DNA of 64,000 nt from Endocalyx cinctus (lineage: Eukaryota; Ascomycota; Sordariomycetes; Amphisphaeriales; Apiosporaceae). Shown here one piece after another: positions 25,031-36,804 of this stretch (positions are counted from its first letter, which is position 1; each line of letters begins with the position of its first letter). The DNA lies in contig BCKC01000002.1 in NCBI GenBank assembly GCA_001600455.1, positions 4,788,171 through 4,852,170 of the forward strand. Direction: 5' to 3'. Under the pieces are notes generated by a model. The model did not search any database, was not told where the DNA came from, and saw only the letters and a list, made by a program, of their open reading frames with translations. Position numbers and translations under genes: made by a program.

Positions 25031-25768
25031 ATGTCGAACTATTTCTCCACTAAACTATCGCGAGCAATCGCACGAGCGGACGAGGATTCATGCGGATCCT
25101 TATATTACCCGTTCTGCGACGACACCGCAACGTTCTGCTGTGGCAAGAACGAGCAATGCATGTACTTGGCGGCGAACACGACGGTGCTCTGCTGCCCCGA
25201 CGGCGCGGACTGTTCGCTTATCCTGCCGATCACTTGTGATATCACGTTCCAGGGGCTCACTGGTCAGACCCCGCCCGTCATTCAAACAACATTTCTGAAC
25301 GGCACGCTGCCGACATGCAGCGACGGTTCGTGCTGCCCCTTCGGCTATAATTGCCAGGACACCCACGACGGCAACCGATGCCGCTTGGCGGCTGATCAGT
25401 CCGACCCGCCTCCCGTCGACGAGAGTGGAACTTCTACTACCACAAGCACCGCTTCCGCTACAAGCAGCGACCCAGCTTCGACCAGCGTCGGCAACAACAG
25501 CCCAGGCTCGGACTTGGGCCCGACCCTAGGCTCGGGCGCCATCGCGGGTATTTCCGTCGGCGGCGCTGCTCTCAACGGCGCTCCTCCCGACCGCGCTCCT
25601 CCCGACCGCGCTGCTCTCGACGGCCCGACCAGACCGGCGCTCCCGGCCCCGCGCGAGAGAGCTAGACCGGCGAGGTGGATTTTTACCCCCGTCGACAATC
25701 CCCCGGACCTGATCGAGCTGGTCGACATCACCATTCCTCGTCCCATCCCGGTTGTCGGAGTGGCTTAG
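25031..25768 (+). CDS. Cysteine-rich protein with Ser/Thr stalk and disrupted membrane segment
   Basis: The open frame gives 245 residues from the ATG at 25031. Residues about 15-120 form a cysteine-rich region with paired cysteines (FCCGKNEQC, LCCPDGADC, SCCPFGYNC), an arrangement seen in fungal secreted or membrane-anchored granulin-like proteins. A Ser/Thr-rich stalk follows, and then GSGAIAGISVGG, which in such proteins normally opens a transmembrane helix. Here the frame instead runs into hydrophilic ALNGAPPDRAPPDRA repeats. The +1 frame of the same DNA gives LLSTALLPTALLPTALLST followed by arginines, a plausible helix and stop-transfer. This points to a frameshift, real or from assembly. 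No hydrophobic signal peptide is present at the N-terminus, although RAIARADED resembles a cleavage-site end, so a 5' exon may be missing, possibly in the gap just upstream. Function is unknown; a cell-surface or secreted role is inferred from the family. Confidence 0.7.
   Translation: MSNYFSTKLSRAIARADEDSCGSLYYPFCDDTATFCCGKNEQCMYLAANTTVLCCPDGADCSLILPITCDITFQGLTGQTPPVIQTTFLNGTLPTCSDGSCCPFGYNCQDTHDGNRCRLAADQSDPPPVDESGTSTTTSTASATSSDPASTSVGNNSPGSDLGPTLGSGAIAGISVGGAALNGAPPDRAPPDRAALDGPTRPALPAPRERARPARWIFTPVDNPPDLIELVDITIPRPIPVVGVA
25566..25625 (+). repeat. Four 15-bp imperfect tandem repeats inside the cysteine-rich gene
   Basis: The units start at 25566, 25581, 25596 and 25611. The middle two are identical (CTCCTCCCGACCGCG) and the outer two are variants of each other. 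Fifteen bases preserve frame, so one frame encodes ALNGA/PPDRA-type pentapeptides and the next encodes LLSTA/LLPTA-type hydrophobic pentapeptides. Confidence 0.95.
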
Positions 25769-28588
25769 GGTATTTCGCCTAGGTCCGGATCAACTGCTTT
25801 TCTCTCTCGTCTTTTTTTTTTTCTACTTCTAGAATAATGGTTGCTGGGCGGATTCGGAACATCGTGCTGGCGTTCTGGAGATTGGGGTTTTCTATAAGTC
25901 ACAACCCATTTGCGATCAAGGAGGTGTAGAACTTTAGGCTGGACTGGAAAGGCGTTAATAATCAAATGGGGGTGGGTCATACTGCTACCATCTATTGGTT
26001 AATATTCGGCTTGGCGGGATACTAAAGCGGGTATCATTTGCTGATAGCAATGACGGGAGATTTTTTTTCTTCCTTTTTTTCAACGGCGAGGACTCGATGA
26101 GTCTCAAGGCTGCCGCCCTTTCCGGGCATGTATATATCACGTTAGGTTTGAGGGATGGTGGATTCTTGTAAGATTTTAGAGGGTGGAAATATTGGGGATG
26201 TTGTATTATATTGTAGATATAAGTGCGGAGGTCGTATAAATTCATTCCTCCTTTATTTTTTCCTTTTTTTTTTTTTTTAATCTGCTGTATCTGGTGTGGG
26301 TTTCTCTATGGTTAAAGGTAAGTGGTAAGATAAATAAATGATTGCGAGATACGATGGGGCGGAAGTATTTCGTAAGCATAGCCGGGAGATTATCGATCTC
26401 TCTGGGGTACAAGTCGTATATATAATAGGTAGGACTTGGGAATTTACATATATATCGCAGAATCTCTCTTACGCACGCTATATTATTATCCTTCGGGATT
26501 TTCAATCCAGTTCCCTGAAGTGCTTACTTTTTTGATCCTTTTCAGTTAGTTAGTTTTAAAGCCACCGGGTTTCATCGCAGATTTAGAATCTCCAAGAGAA
26601 TTTAGTAATGCAAGATTCTTACGGCTCATGGATTATATCAAATTAAATACTCTGGGCTGTCGGATACTTAAATATGTAGCTATTCATAGGTAAATCATAA
26701 TTCTAAAACACCTTGAGCAAGAATCGTTGATTTAGAAGTTATCTATAGACTTATAATTTGAGATCTACGCTCGGAATCAAATATCCATTGTTATAGATAA
26801 AAATAAATACGTTTATCCATACAATTTTGAAGAAGAAAAAAGACACTGACGTATCCGTTGAAATGAACGCATTAAATGACAAAATTATGACACTTGCTAC
26901 CACGTGTTGAATTTTCAGGATAGGAGTTAGGATAGAAGTGTCGATATAATAGGGCCGAGACGGTAGAAAGGATTCATAACACGAAGAAATACGAGGCAGT
27001 TATTTGACTCGACCAACAAGATATCTGCGTAACCAGGTGAATAACCAACATCTTGACATCACCTTTTTTTTAACCTTCGAGAAGACTTCGAGATCCACGG
27101 ATCTAAAAAATAACCTTAACGAGATCTCCGAGATGTTAGAGTCCCTATGTCGGTTGGTTGGTGGAGTTAGATCTACGTACTATGTAAAATGGGGGTTGGT
27201 GTATGGAACGAAGTGGAGTCTTATCTATTCCTACGCATACACGCTACTTGTCAGCTTGCCTGCTTGTTTGATATAAACTACCGTCAGCCTCTCTTGCCTG
27301 CCGGGGAACACGTGTCACGCAATGAAGGTCAGGTAATATGAAAAGATATAATTGGGTGGACGAGGAAATTAGGAATTGAGGCTGAGTTATTTTTATTCTA
27401 CGGAAAAGCGAATCCGAGTTATGTAAGAATATGAAAGTGTCATTTTGCATATATCCGTAAGATGTAGCTACTAAACTTAGCATCTGTCGTCAGAAAATTG
27501 GAATTTCATATGCAGTTATAAGGTGTGATAAAATCCCTTTTCAATAAATTAGGCTTGATATGACGTTAATGGTGAAGATCTGCAGGTTACGGGTTGCAGA
27601 TCCCCGAGCGTAACGTGGATAATTGTACGCTGTTATCCTATACCTAGTATACAAGCATCTTTATCAGTACTGCGCAGTAACACCCGTGATAATTCTATTT
27701 TATCTCACATTACACTAGTTTTACTAACGTATCCCATGTAATTCATCCCTCTTTAGGTTTAGTTTATCGTATTTTCCCGTGGGTTCAGGTTGCGCTGCTC
27801 CGAGCTGTTGGTAAAAATGACAGACACTCAGCCCTGTCGCCCCGTCGCCTTATCACTCTGCCATCCCAACCTTGCATCATCCTCGTCCTACTATGACACA
27901 GCCAACCAAGCAGCCAAGCCATTTACTAAGCTTCATACCAGAAGGAAGAACACGTTATTGGCCTTTATCTACCAGAGCGAGATGGTATCGGGGAAGATAA
28001 TTGGTTACTCCTCGAGCCTCGGTCCCACTCCCTTCCCTCCCCTTCATCCATAGCCTTTTCCCGAATTATCTCTTTTGACAAATTTTATGACCCCTAGTGT
28101 AGGGGTCTTTTTTCTTACCAGCTGTGCGTATTGTTGCGTATAGTGAATAACATTCCGAGTTAGTTTGCTTTATGCCCGGCACAGACACAACGTACACTAC
28201 GCCGCAAGGAAGGCTGACATATGACATGGGAGTAAAAAAAATGAAATATGTTAAAATTATTATCTATTGTCGTAACAATGCCGTCTACTACTGTGCCACC
28301 GCCCGATCCTGTCAAGTTCCATTTCGAGATAAATAGGATATGTCCTTCGAGCATTTCTTATCCTCATATCTCTTGTTTTCCACAGACAAACAAGACCCTT
28401 GATTTAAACACCGAGGACGACCAAGTTCAAGTGTGACAAGTAAAGAAATATTTCCAGATAGAACACTTTAAGAAGAGAACGACTTATCGACAGCATCACT
28501 TCCTCTCACCTCCCCCTCCCCTCTCCGCCTTCTTACATCATCATTTTATACTCATCATTCACCCCGAGGTGAAAAACACGGACGCAAG
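25769..28588. other. Intergenic, no gene recognised
   Basis: Only short frames (up to about 90 residues) without recognisable motifs occur. AT-rich sequence and T runs dominate. The last 200 bp are CT-rich (28495-28560) and likely form the promoter and 5' leader of the RTA1-family gene. Confidence 0.65.
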
Positions 28589-29976
28589 ATGGCTATGCCA
28601 AAGTCCAACTACTACCCATACCAGCCCTCCTCCGCGGCGGCGGGTATATTCTTCGGCCTGTTTCTGGCCAACTTCCTCTACGGACTATACATCACCGTCC
28701 GGAAGCGATCATGGATCTGGACTATCCAGCTGGTTGCCCTCCTAGGTAAGCTATGCCGCCTCTCGCATATAAACTAGCTGCGTACAGAAAAGATCCGGGA
28801 TTTGCTAATACCCACTCTAGGAGAGGTCGCCGGTTACGCCGCCCGTCTCGCATCGACTAACGATACCGCGGACAAGACTCTCTACATCCTTCAGTTCATC
28901 GCCATCATCATCCCTCCTGTCGTTATGGCCGGTGTCATCTACGTCGTCTTCGGTCGCATCGTCTTCCATGTCGTTCCTGACCATGAACGGACCACTAAGC
29001 TCCTCTGGGTTCCTCGTAAGTTTATTTTCTGAAACGAACCTCCCCCCTGCCCCTCTAGTCCCTTCAACTTGAACCGAGGAAAGCTAACCAGATCCGTTTC
29101 CCTTCTCAGCCCGCTGGCTCACCCCCATCTTCGTGACCTTCGACGTCGTCAGTTTGCTCGTGCAGTCCATCGGTGCCGCCCAGATCGCCTCGCTCGACAG
29201 CACCGACCCCGACTACGAATCGGCCATGGACCGGGGTAAGACGATCGCGATCATCGGTCTGGTGATCCAGATCATCGCCTTCGGCATCTTCTCCGTCATC
29301 GCCATCCGCTTCCACTTCACCTCGCAGAGGTTCGTCGCCGATCTCCGAAACCGTCTCCAGATGGTCGACGGCGGCAAGACCGGCCGGAAGAGCGGTCGCG
29401 TCTCGGTCGAGGGCTGCAGGAACTTGCTCCGCCCTAACTGGCGCCACCTGCTCTACGTCATCAACTTCTCCTGCTTGCTTATCTTCGTAAGTCGGATCCC
29501 TCTATTTCGGATATCAGATCAGATCTCGTCCATAACCACCTGAATGAAAGCTGACCATGAATGTACTAGATTCGATCCATCTACCGTGTCGTTGAATTCG
29601 TCGAGGGCCCCGAAGGCACTGTGTCGGTTAACGAGTGGTTGTAAGTTTTTACCTTTACCTCCCCCTTTTCTCTTTTGCGACTCAAAGCAGTCATTACGAA
29701 AAAAAATCATGAGACTGACAAATATTTTTCTTATCACGCAGCCTTTACGTCTTCGACACTCTGCCTATCTTCTTCGTTGTCTTGTTGTACAACTTCTTCT
29801 TCCCCGGCTCTTACCTCCCCTTCCTCGGGTTCCGTGTGCCCAAGCGAAAGGCCATGAGCGTGCCTTCGAGCGATGGTAGCATCGACAACCTCAACGCTTA
29901 CGACACCTCTTACGGCAACACCAACTACGGCAACAACAACGCTTACAACAACAACTACCCCTTGAGAGACGTTTAA
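28589..29976 (+). CDS. RTA1-family seven-transmembrane protein
   Basis: This is a five-exon gene (28589-28745, 28821-29015, 29110-29486, 29570-29640, 29742-29976) encoding 344 residues. All introns are 75-101 bp with GT/AG ends and consistent phase. The protein has an extracellular-type N-terminus (YYPYQPSSAA) and hydrophobic helices around GIFFGLFLANFLYGLYI, LYILQFIAIIIPPVVMAGVIY, FVTFDVVSLLVQSIGAAQI, IIGLVIQIIAFGIFSVIAI, LLYVINFSCLLIF and LYVFDTLPIFFVVLLYNFFF. The RSIYRVVEFVEGPEG segment near residue 275 is a hallmark of the RTA1-like family. Members include yeast Rta1, Rsb1 and Rtm1, linked to lipid translocation and resistance to toxic lipids or aminocholesterol. The substrate here cannot be told from sequence. 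The tail is polar and rich in Asn, Gly and Tyr. The start is the first ATG of the conserved N-terminus. Confidence 0.93.
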
Positions 29977-32142
29977 GGAGGGGAAAGGATATCATAATCA
30001 ATCATGATGGATATTCTTTTCTTCTCCACATCCCTGACGACATTCCTATCTTTTGTTTTGACTTTCGACTTTTTTTTTTGGGTTTGATTTTTCTTCTTCT
30101 TCAATTTGCTATTTCCGGCGCTATCGGGGTACGGGTTGATCCTGCCGAGTTGTGATTTCGACGGATCTCGTTTAGGGTCAGTAGAGGGGGTTCAAGATGG
30201 GCTGGTATTTGGATTACCTAGGGATAATTATCGGGTCAAAGGACAAAAAATTTCCACGCTTTTTCATAGGGTTGTATGCGGACCATCATTTTATACCCAA
30301 TCATGTTGGTAAGGGTTTTGTTTTGTACACTATTAGCGGGTACTGTACAGGCAATGTATTTTTAAGACATTAACGGCCATCCTTATTGTTTAGACACGAT
30401 AGAGATATGATAGACTATTTTGCCTTGTTCTTTTTTCTTTCTTTGACGATGCAGCGGTGAGAGATAGACGGTAGAAGGAGGACTCACAATATGATACTAG
30501 CGGAGTTTATATAGCAGGGTTCTGTTGAACTTGTGAATTTATCTGCTTATTTGTTATCCTAGCAGTATCAAATGTGAGACGTTTTTGATGTAATTGCTAC
30601 TTATCAAACCTGTACAATAAAAGAGAGTTAGTTCTGAAGATCCGGATCATCCTTGTCTTGCTGATTGGCTTGGCAATGGCACTTTGTTACCGACAGGATT
30701 GTGTATACTACACCGAAAAGGGATGACAAGGACCGTTAGGTAATCCTTTAATCGTCTGAGTGGATATATACATGCTTGTATACATACACAGTAGTATATT
30801 TTGTACGGATTACTCCGTGTATATATATATATATATAGTTAGAAATATTAAGTAGGTTTGCAGTTTGTACGTGATGCTCTTTTGAACAGCTTTGATTACG
30901 TGATACCCTTTTTTTTTTCTTCTTTTTTTATTGTTACCGATTAAATATGCATATCAAAGTAACACGTCAGGCGCTACTACATATGTAGGATGAAGGGAAG
31001 ACAGGAGGGCATGGGAGGCATGGGAGCGGAGTATCGAATGAGGATGTTCGTACGCGTAGTTCGTACATGTCGGGTTCGGCGTAACTCTCGGGCCCTATGG
31101 CTTACCGACGCCTCCGATTCGACGGTAGGAAGCCTGCAGAATTCTACCTAGTTTTGCGTATTCGTGTCCGGGATTGAGGGGGTTCAAAAAAGATCGGTAC
31201 CGAGGACGGGAACAAATCATGTGTACATAGTACATATACTACCTGACTATGTAGTATGTAGTATGGGTACGGGCGAAAGAAAGGTGCCCTGGTCGAGTAT
31301 ACCCCTGTTAAGAAATGTGCCGTAGGTGGTAGATTCGGTAATAAATTATCCACTATATGTCCACTATATGCATAGGAGAGATATCCTGACCTGGTTTGCA
31401 CTAGTACCAATTCACAGTACCTTTTTAACATACTACAGTGTACAGTATCCCTACAGTATCTACCCCTAGTTGCCCTAGGTACCTACCTAGGTACCTACTA
31501 TACAGTGAGTTACAGAGTGTTCGAAATTGCTGTAAATTTTACAATAGTCGTATAAAAGACAAAAAAAAAAAAAAAAAAAAAAANGAATCCTAATTGCTCT
31601 TTTAATTTCTTAGGAAGGGCAGTGCAAGTTAGCTTAAAATAAATTAATTAGAATCTCCTTGTCTTTCTGCTAAGATATATGTAGTTAATATGAGAGACAT
31701 ACGGAGTATGGAGTACTGCGTCCCTTGTATCCATGATCCTTGATTATTCCTTAACTTTATTTACTATATACATAGTAAATCCTTACATATAATCTTTATC
31801 GTAGCTTAAGCCGCCCAAATTTGGTGAAAGTTCTCTTTATTTTTTATTTTTTATTTTTTTAATTAAAATGTATCATACTCGTTGTTTACTTCCTTGTACC
31901 ATACCGCATCTGTCTATAATGTGGTGTGATTTGATTATTAGTCCTGTTATGTAAGAATTTGGTAAATCAGAACTTCATTTCTATTTATTGTTGTTGATAC
32001 TTGAATTCCGGGAGAGAAAGGAAGGCGCACGGGGTTGTTATTATTTCTACCTTTGAAAAGTAAAAGAGGAAAGAACCTTGAGATGTTCGGATTATTCACG
32101 GCGAAGTAGTTCTAGTTCGGGTCCGAGTCCGGGTACGGGGGA

Positions 32143-32184
32143 TGAGAACACGGCTGTGAGAACACGGCTGTGAGAACACGGCTG
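32143..32184 (+). repeat. Three tandem copies of a 14-bp unit
   Basis: TGAGAACACGGCTG is repeated three times without interruption and followed by a partial, diverged fourth copy (TGCGAACA). It is intergenic. Confidence 0.9.
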
Positions 32185-32633
32185 TGCGAACAACGTATTC
32201 AAACCGGGTCGCCGGCCGGAACAGAATAGAGCAAGAGCCGTTTACCGGGAATTTCCCCGAAAAACAACGAGTACATTATGATGACTATCGGGGCACTTGC
32301 CTAATCCAAACGAACAAAGCCGAGAAAAAAAAAAAAAAAAAAAAAAAAGCAACTTCGGACTGACCCTTTAGCGCGTTTCTTCCGCCCGGAGGCTTTTCTT
32401 TATCGGATCCGGATGAAAACAACGGATCTTCATTATCGGATCTAAAGAGGATGGCGGAACTTTCTCGTCGGATATACTATGTACATAATAAGAATAATGT
32501 CCTTTATGTTGTACATTTTTGTGGTAACATGCCCGCAGCGGAAGTTGTGCTAATCTCCGCGAAGAGCGCTGGTCCGCGCGGTAACAACTCCGAGATTAAT
32601 AATAAAAATTAAGATATACTTATAACTACTTAC

Positions 32634-32727
<94 letters not shown>
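32634..32727 (+). repeat. (AAGT)n microsatellite, about 23 copies
   Basis: This is an almost pure AAGT tetranucleotide array of about 94 bp in non-coding DNA, the longest tandem array in the window. Its perfection suggests it is young and length-variable. Confidence 0.95.
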
Positions 32728-32728
<1 letters not shown>

Positions 32729-34619
32729 TTGCAATAAAAATGAGTAATTGTTGATATATTTTAGACTGGCTAATGTCGAGGAACCTGTTATCCAGTGTAA
32801 CTTTAGGCAGGTTCGTAGACGCGTAGCGCTACACAGTAGTGGCGCTATTTGCACTGACGTAGCAAGGGTTCAGGCCATCGGTTTTTACTGTGTAGGGGGT
32901 TACCTTGCAATGCACCTGGGCACTTAGGTACCATCGAATCACCTTGTTGAAATTTACAACGTCGCGCAAGGGTAAAAACGTCTACTGTGTAGATAATGTT
33001 CCAGACAACCAGGATACATTATCTGACAGGTTGGCCTACAAGGGGGAGGAGAGCGGGGAAGATTGATAAGTACTTACATATAGTGAGAAACCAAAAGAGA
33101 AATGTCACGTACCAAATAGGCCTGTACTTTGCTGAACCGCGTACTGAAGGTTTCTCCATGGGGGACAGTCTCCGTCTTTAGTCTTATACCCATTTTTGAA
33201 CTCCTTTTTCTCTCTCTCTCTCTAAATATCTTGCTTTCTTTCCACTTATATATCCCTTCTTCGATGGCGTCGTATATGTATATTTGGGACACCAATACGT
33301 ATGCAGGAGTATACTACATCATCCCCGGCAGATGAAGCGAAATACGGCCTCGGGTAGATCGAGGACGCTCAAGATCGACGGTTACGGTACCGTTAGGTTT
33401 TAGACGAGTGATCTCGAACAACGACTGACAGATCTACCGTGCATTGACACAATTTCCATGTCCGTTCCCCAGTAATAAGCCACAATCTTTTCATACCATG
33501 ACTCTCTACCTGTTACGCATTATTGAGAATACACATGTATAGTGTACCACAAACCAATTACCACTGGTATCATCCTACCGAGGTCCACCTATCTATCTTT
33601 TGACACTTTTCTCTCTTATTTTTTTTTTTTCAGTTCCTTAATAATTTATTTATTTATTTACTTATTTATTTATTCTTTGGTTTTCTATACACCGACTAAA
33701 GCATGGTGTTGTCATGGTTCATCTTGCATTAAGGATATATTATATAAACTATTTTCTTTTTTTCTTAACCAAATATTAATAAAGATCCTAGGTAATAAAG
33801 TCATAAATCGGTCGATCTTGATGTTTGATAAGCATCTAAATCCCGTCTAGGAGAATTCCGTCTAGGAGAAAGAGAGAGAGAGAAAAAGGGAGAGAGTTTT
33901 AATTCTTAACGCTTATGCCCAATCTCAAATATCTCCAACCCTCCAGCTTGTGTACGTGGGGCTGCTCCTTTAGGACATTTTTTTTGTGGGTTGTTAAATA
34001 CTAGTAAACTTGAATCCGCTTCTACCTATTTCAAAAATCCCCCGAAATTCATCCTGTACTTGTACTCCGTGTACTCTCGTTATATATCTCTCTTTTTAAT
34101 TATTGCGTTTAAAAAAAAAAAAAAAAAAAGGGTGAAGAAAAAAAAACAATAGAGGGAATCCAGTTTCTTAAAGTTTCTTTTATTTTTTCTACGAAGATGA
34201 GAGAGGTGGAAGGGGGAATACTGTCCAATTAATAATTCATCTTTATTTTATTATTTTCTTTTTTATTTTCTTTTTATATATATGATCAACCTTTTCATAA
34301 AAAAGAAAAGCATTTATCTTATTACGTATTTTTACCATATTCCTTATCATTTATTGTTTTGGTTATTCCCCGCGATTCCTCGACGAACTGCTTTCCGTTT
34401 TGGATATTCGCCTCGCAATACTGCATCGTTTTTTCTAGTGTTTGAACCAGAGTTTGTGGAGGCTTTTTTTGCGTTACCGTCCAATGCTAAAGCGATTTGC
34501 TCTTACAGAAATACGAGCTGACAAGTTTAATCAAATTACTTGACATTTTCATCTGATTTGCGAAAATCTGACGTTCTGAATTCGGTATCGAGTGCGAGAC
34601 GCTACGGCGTCCATGCACC

Positions 34620-36804
34620 ATGGTGTACTGTGGAAAAGCCTCTCAAGGCTGCCAGAGTTGTCGGACTCGACGTATTAAAGTATGCAACATACATATTCTT
34701 CCCTTCCTTCCCATCTCCTTTTCTGTACTATTTCTTATCCCATGAACCCTGTTGGCTACTCTAAATCTCGATCGCTTCCTACGAATTAATCTACCTGTCT
34801 CACCCCCAAGTAGGTTCCTACGTCGGTAACCTCTCGCTCCTCTTACTTCAAGCTGCCTGTTCCCGCTACATAAAAGAACAAGACATGAGGGCCTTGTTAT
34901 ATACTTATGCATTAAGCCAACCTCGTTAATTGGCATTTATTAAATATATGATTTTGGTTGAACCGTAACATAAAAAACTAATTGATTGCTTTTAGTGTGA
35001 CAAGAAACGACCCGAATGTTCGCAATGCATCCGAGTGGGGAAGAAATGTCCCGGATACCGGGATCAGCTATCTCTGATGTTCCGGGATGAGAGCAGTAAG
35101 GTCATGCAAAAGGCGCATGCTCAGTGGGGAACATCCGGTTCACCGGTGGATGCCAGCGAAACCTCCTCGACATCATCGCCGAGTACAGCCAATTGGAAAG
35201 AGTTCAGCCCCTCGCCCGAGAGATCGACGGCCGCATCCTCCATCATTACCATCAACCGGGCCGCTGCTAGAATACCGGCCAAGGTGGAACCAAACCTAGC
35301 GGAGCGAGGTTTTCAATTTTATATTGACCGCTATCTGATGAACCACCCCGATTCGCCTAGAACTCTGGAAGAGATCAATGCCGTTTACAGCGGCTCTCCG
35401 GCGACCCAAAGTGTCATGACCGCCGTGGGTCTTGCCGGGTTGTCGAATAAGTTGGGAAGCAAGGACATGAACATAGAGGCCCGCGCCGTCTACGTTAACG
35501 CACTAAAACAAACCGGCCAGCTCATTTCTAGCGGTGCCAGAGACTTCTCTGCCATTGCCAAGCCCTTACGGTCCATAGTCACGCTTGCTATGTTTGAGGT
35601 AAGTTTCCCCTATCCTGCAGCCTCAAATATCGAACCAGCCGTGCTCACTTTTTCATAATATGTAGGTTGTGCAAGGTAAAGGTTCAAAATTAACGGCGGG
35701 TTCGGCGAACACCCACATCGCCGGTGCCATTGCGCTGCTACGATCTGTTCTTCCCGTTTCAAGTGCCCCCAACGGCGGCGCTCGTGGCGTCTTGCAGCTT
35801 ATGTTCTCAATGGTAAGCTTGAGTTATCTTGTACCTAGTTTGCCTTGATCTTTACTAAGTGTGACTAGTTCATTCCCTCCCAAATGACCGATACCCCGCT
35901 ACCACCGGCCTTTTTTGACTGTTTAGAATTGTGTAGAACTCTTTTGCAAGGAACGAGGGAGATTTGTTGCGTCGATCTGGCGTTGTTAATTTCTCAGTTT
36001 ATCGAAGTTTATGCTGATAGTGAGCACATAATGTTCGTAGACGGTGACCCAGCTACAGATGAATTCCTTCAGAGACTCTTAGTTACAGCGGCAGCGTTCG
36101 ACGGGATGGAAAATCAAATGACGCAGGCATATCCGTTCATGGTCAATATTTCAGACGAATACGAGCCCAGAGCACTTTTTCGAGGCCATTGGCACACTTA
36201 TAACGAAATCTGGGGAGCCAGGATATGGAATCACTTTCGATGGGCCCGCATATTACTGAACCAAACTTTAGTCAAGCATATGGAGGTTCACCCCATCTCT
36301 AGCAATCGTTTGATCGCCCCTTCCCAGAGAGTACACATTTACGCAACAATAGAAAGAATGGCCCTGGACACCTTAACAAGCACGCCGGCGCACTTCCACC
36401 ACCCCGCTCTTCACCAAAGCGAGGCAAGAAAGTACGAAGCGTCGGGACAAGGCAGTGGGGGTGCCGTTGGTCTGCCAAGTCTTCTGTGGCACCTCACGGT
36501 AGCTAGCTGCGCGCCAAACGTACCGCCGGATTTCTGGGACTGGGCCCACGATATCATGGACGTTGTGTGGAAAGAGATGGGTATGCAACACGCCCTCTCG
36601 CTTGCTGAGCATATGGAGGATCATAGGAAACAATTGCAGAGAGAAGGTTCAGTGATCGAAACCATCAGCGGGTCGCCGGCAACAATTAAATCCGAAGATT
36701 CGGCATCCACCGTCTTTACATCCCCTATCGCTACGACTCACCCCGGTTACAGTCCCCTCGCCATTAGGAACGAGAAACATGCGATTGCCAATACTAGAAT
36801 ATAG
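34620..36804 (+). CDS. Zn(2)Cys(6) fungal transcription factor
   Basis: This is a four-exon gene (34620-34679, 34996-35598, 35666-35812, 35869-36804) encoding 581 residues. Joining exon 1 to exon 2 completes a zinc cluster C11-X2-C14-X6-C21-X6-C28-X2-C31-X6-C38 (GCQSCRTRRIK then CDKKRPECSQCIRVGKKC). This strongly supports the 316-bp first intron, long for this window, which falls just before the third cysteine. A CPGYRDQ motif follows the cluster, as is usual. Residues about 80-500 form a helical middle region resembling the fungal-specific transcription factor domain of the DUF3468/Fungal_trans_2 type. The C-terminus is Ser/Thr/Pro-rich. An in-frame TGA at 34569 with no ATG before 34620 fixes the start. 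It should act in the nucleus as a sequence-specific regulator. Targets are unknown: no metabolic cluster is adjacent. A transposase relic lies about 0.8 kb downstream. Confidence 0.92.

Larger units (their letters stand above)
29977..34619. other. Intergenic, no gene recognised; several simple repeats
   Basis: No frame over about 100 residues and no recognisable protein. The first few hundred bases are T-rich and probably the RTA1 gene's 3' UTR. The region holds an A run with an ambiguous base (31561-31584), the repeat CTAGGTACCTAC twice in tandem (about 31475-31498), a 14-bp triple repeat, an AAGT microsatellite and A runs at 32324-32348 and 34110-34128. Confidence 0.65.
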
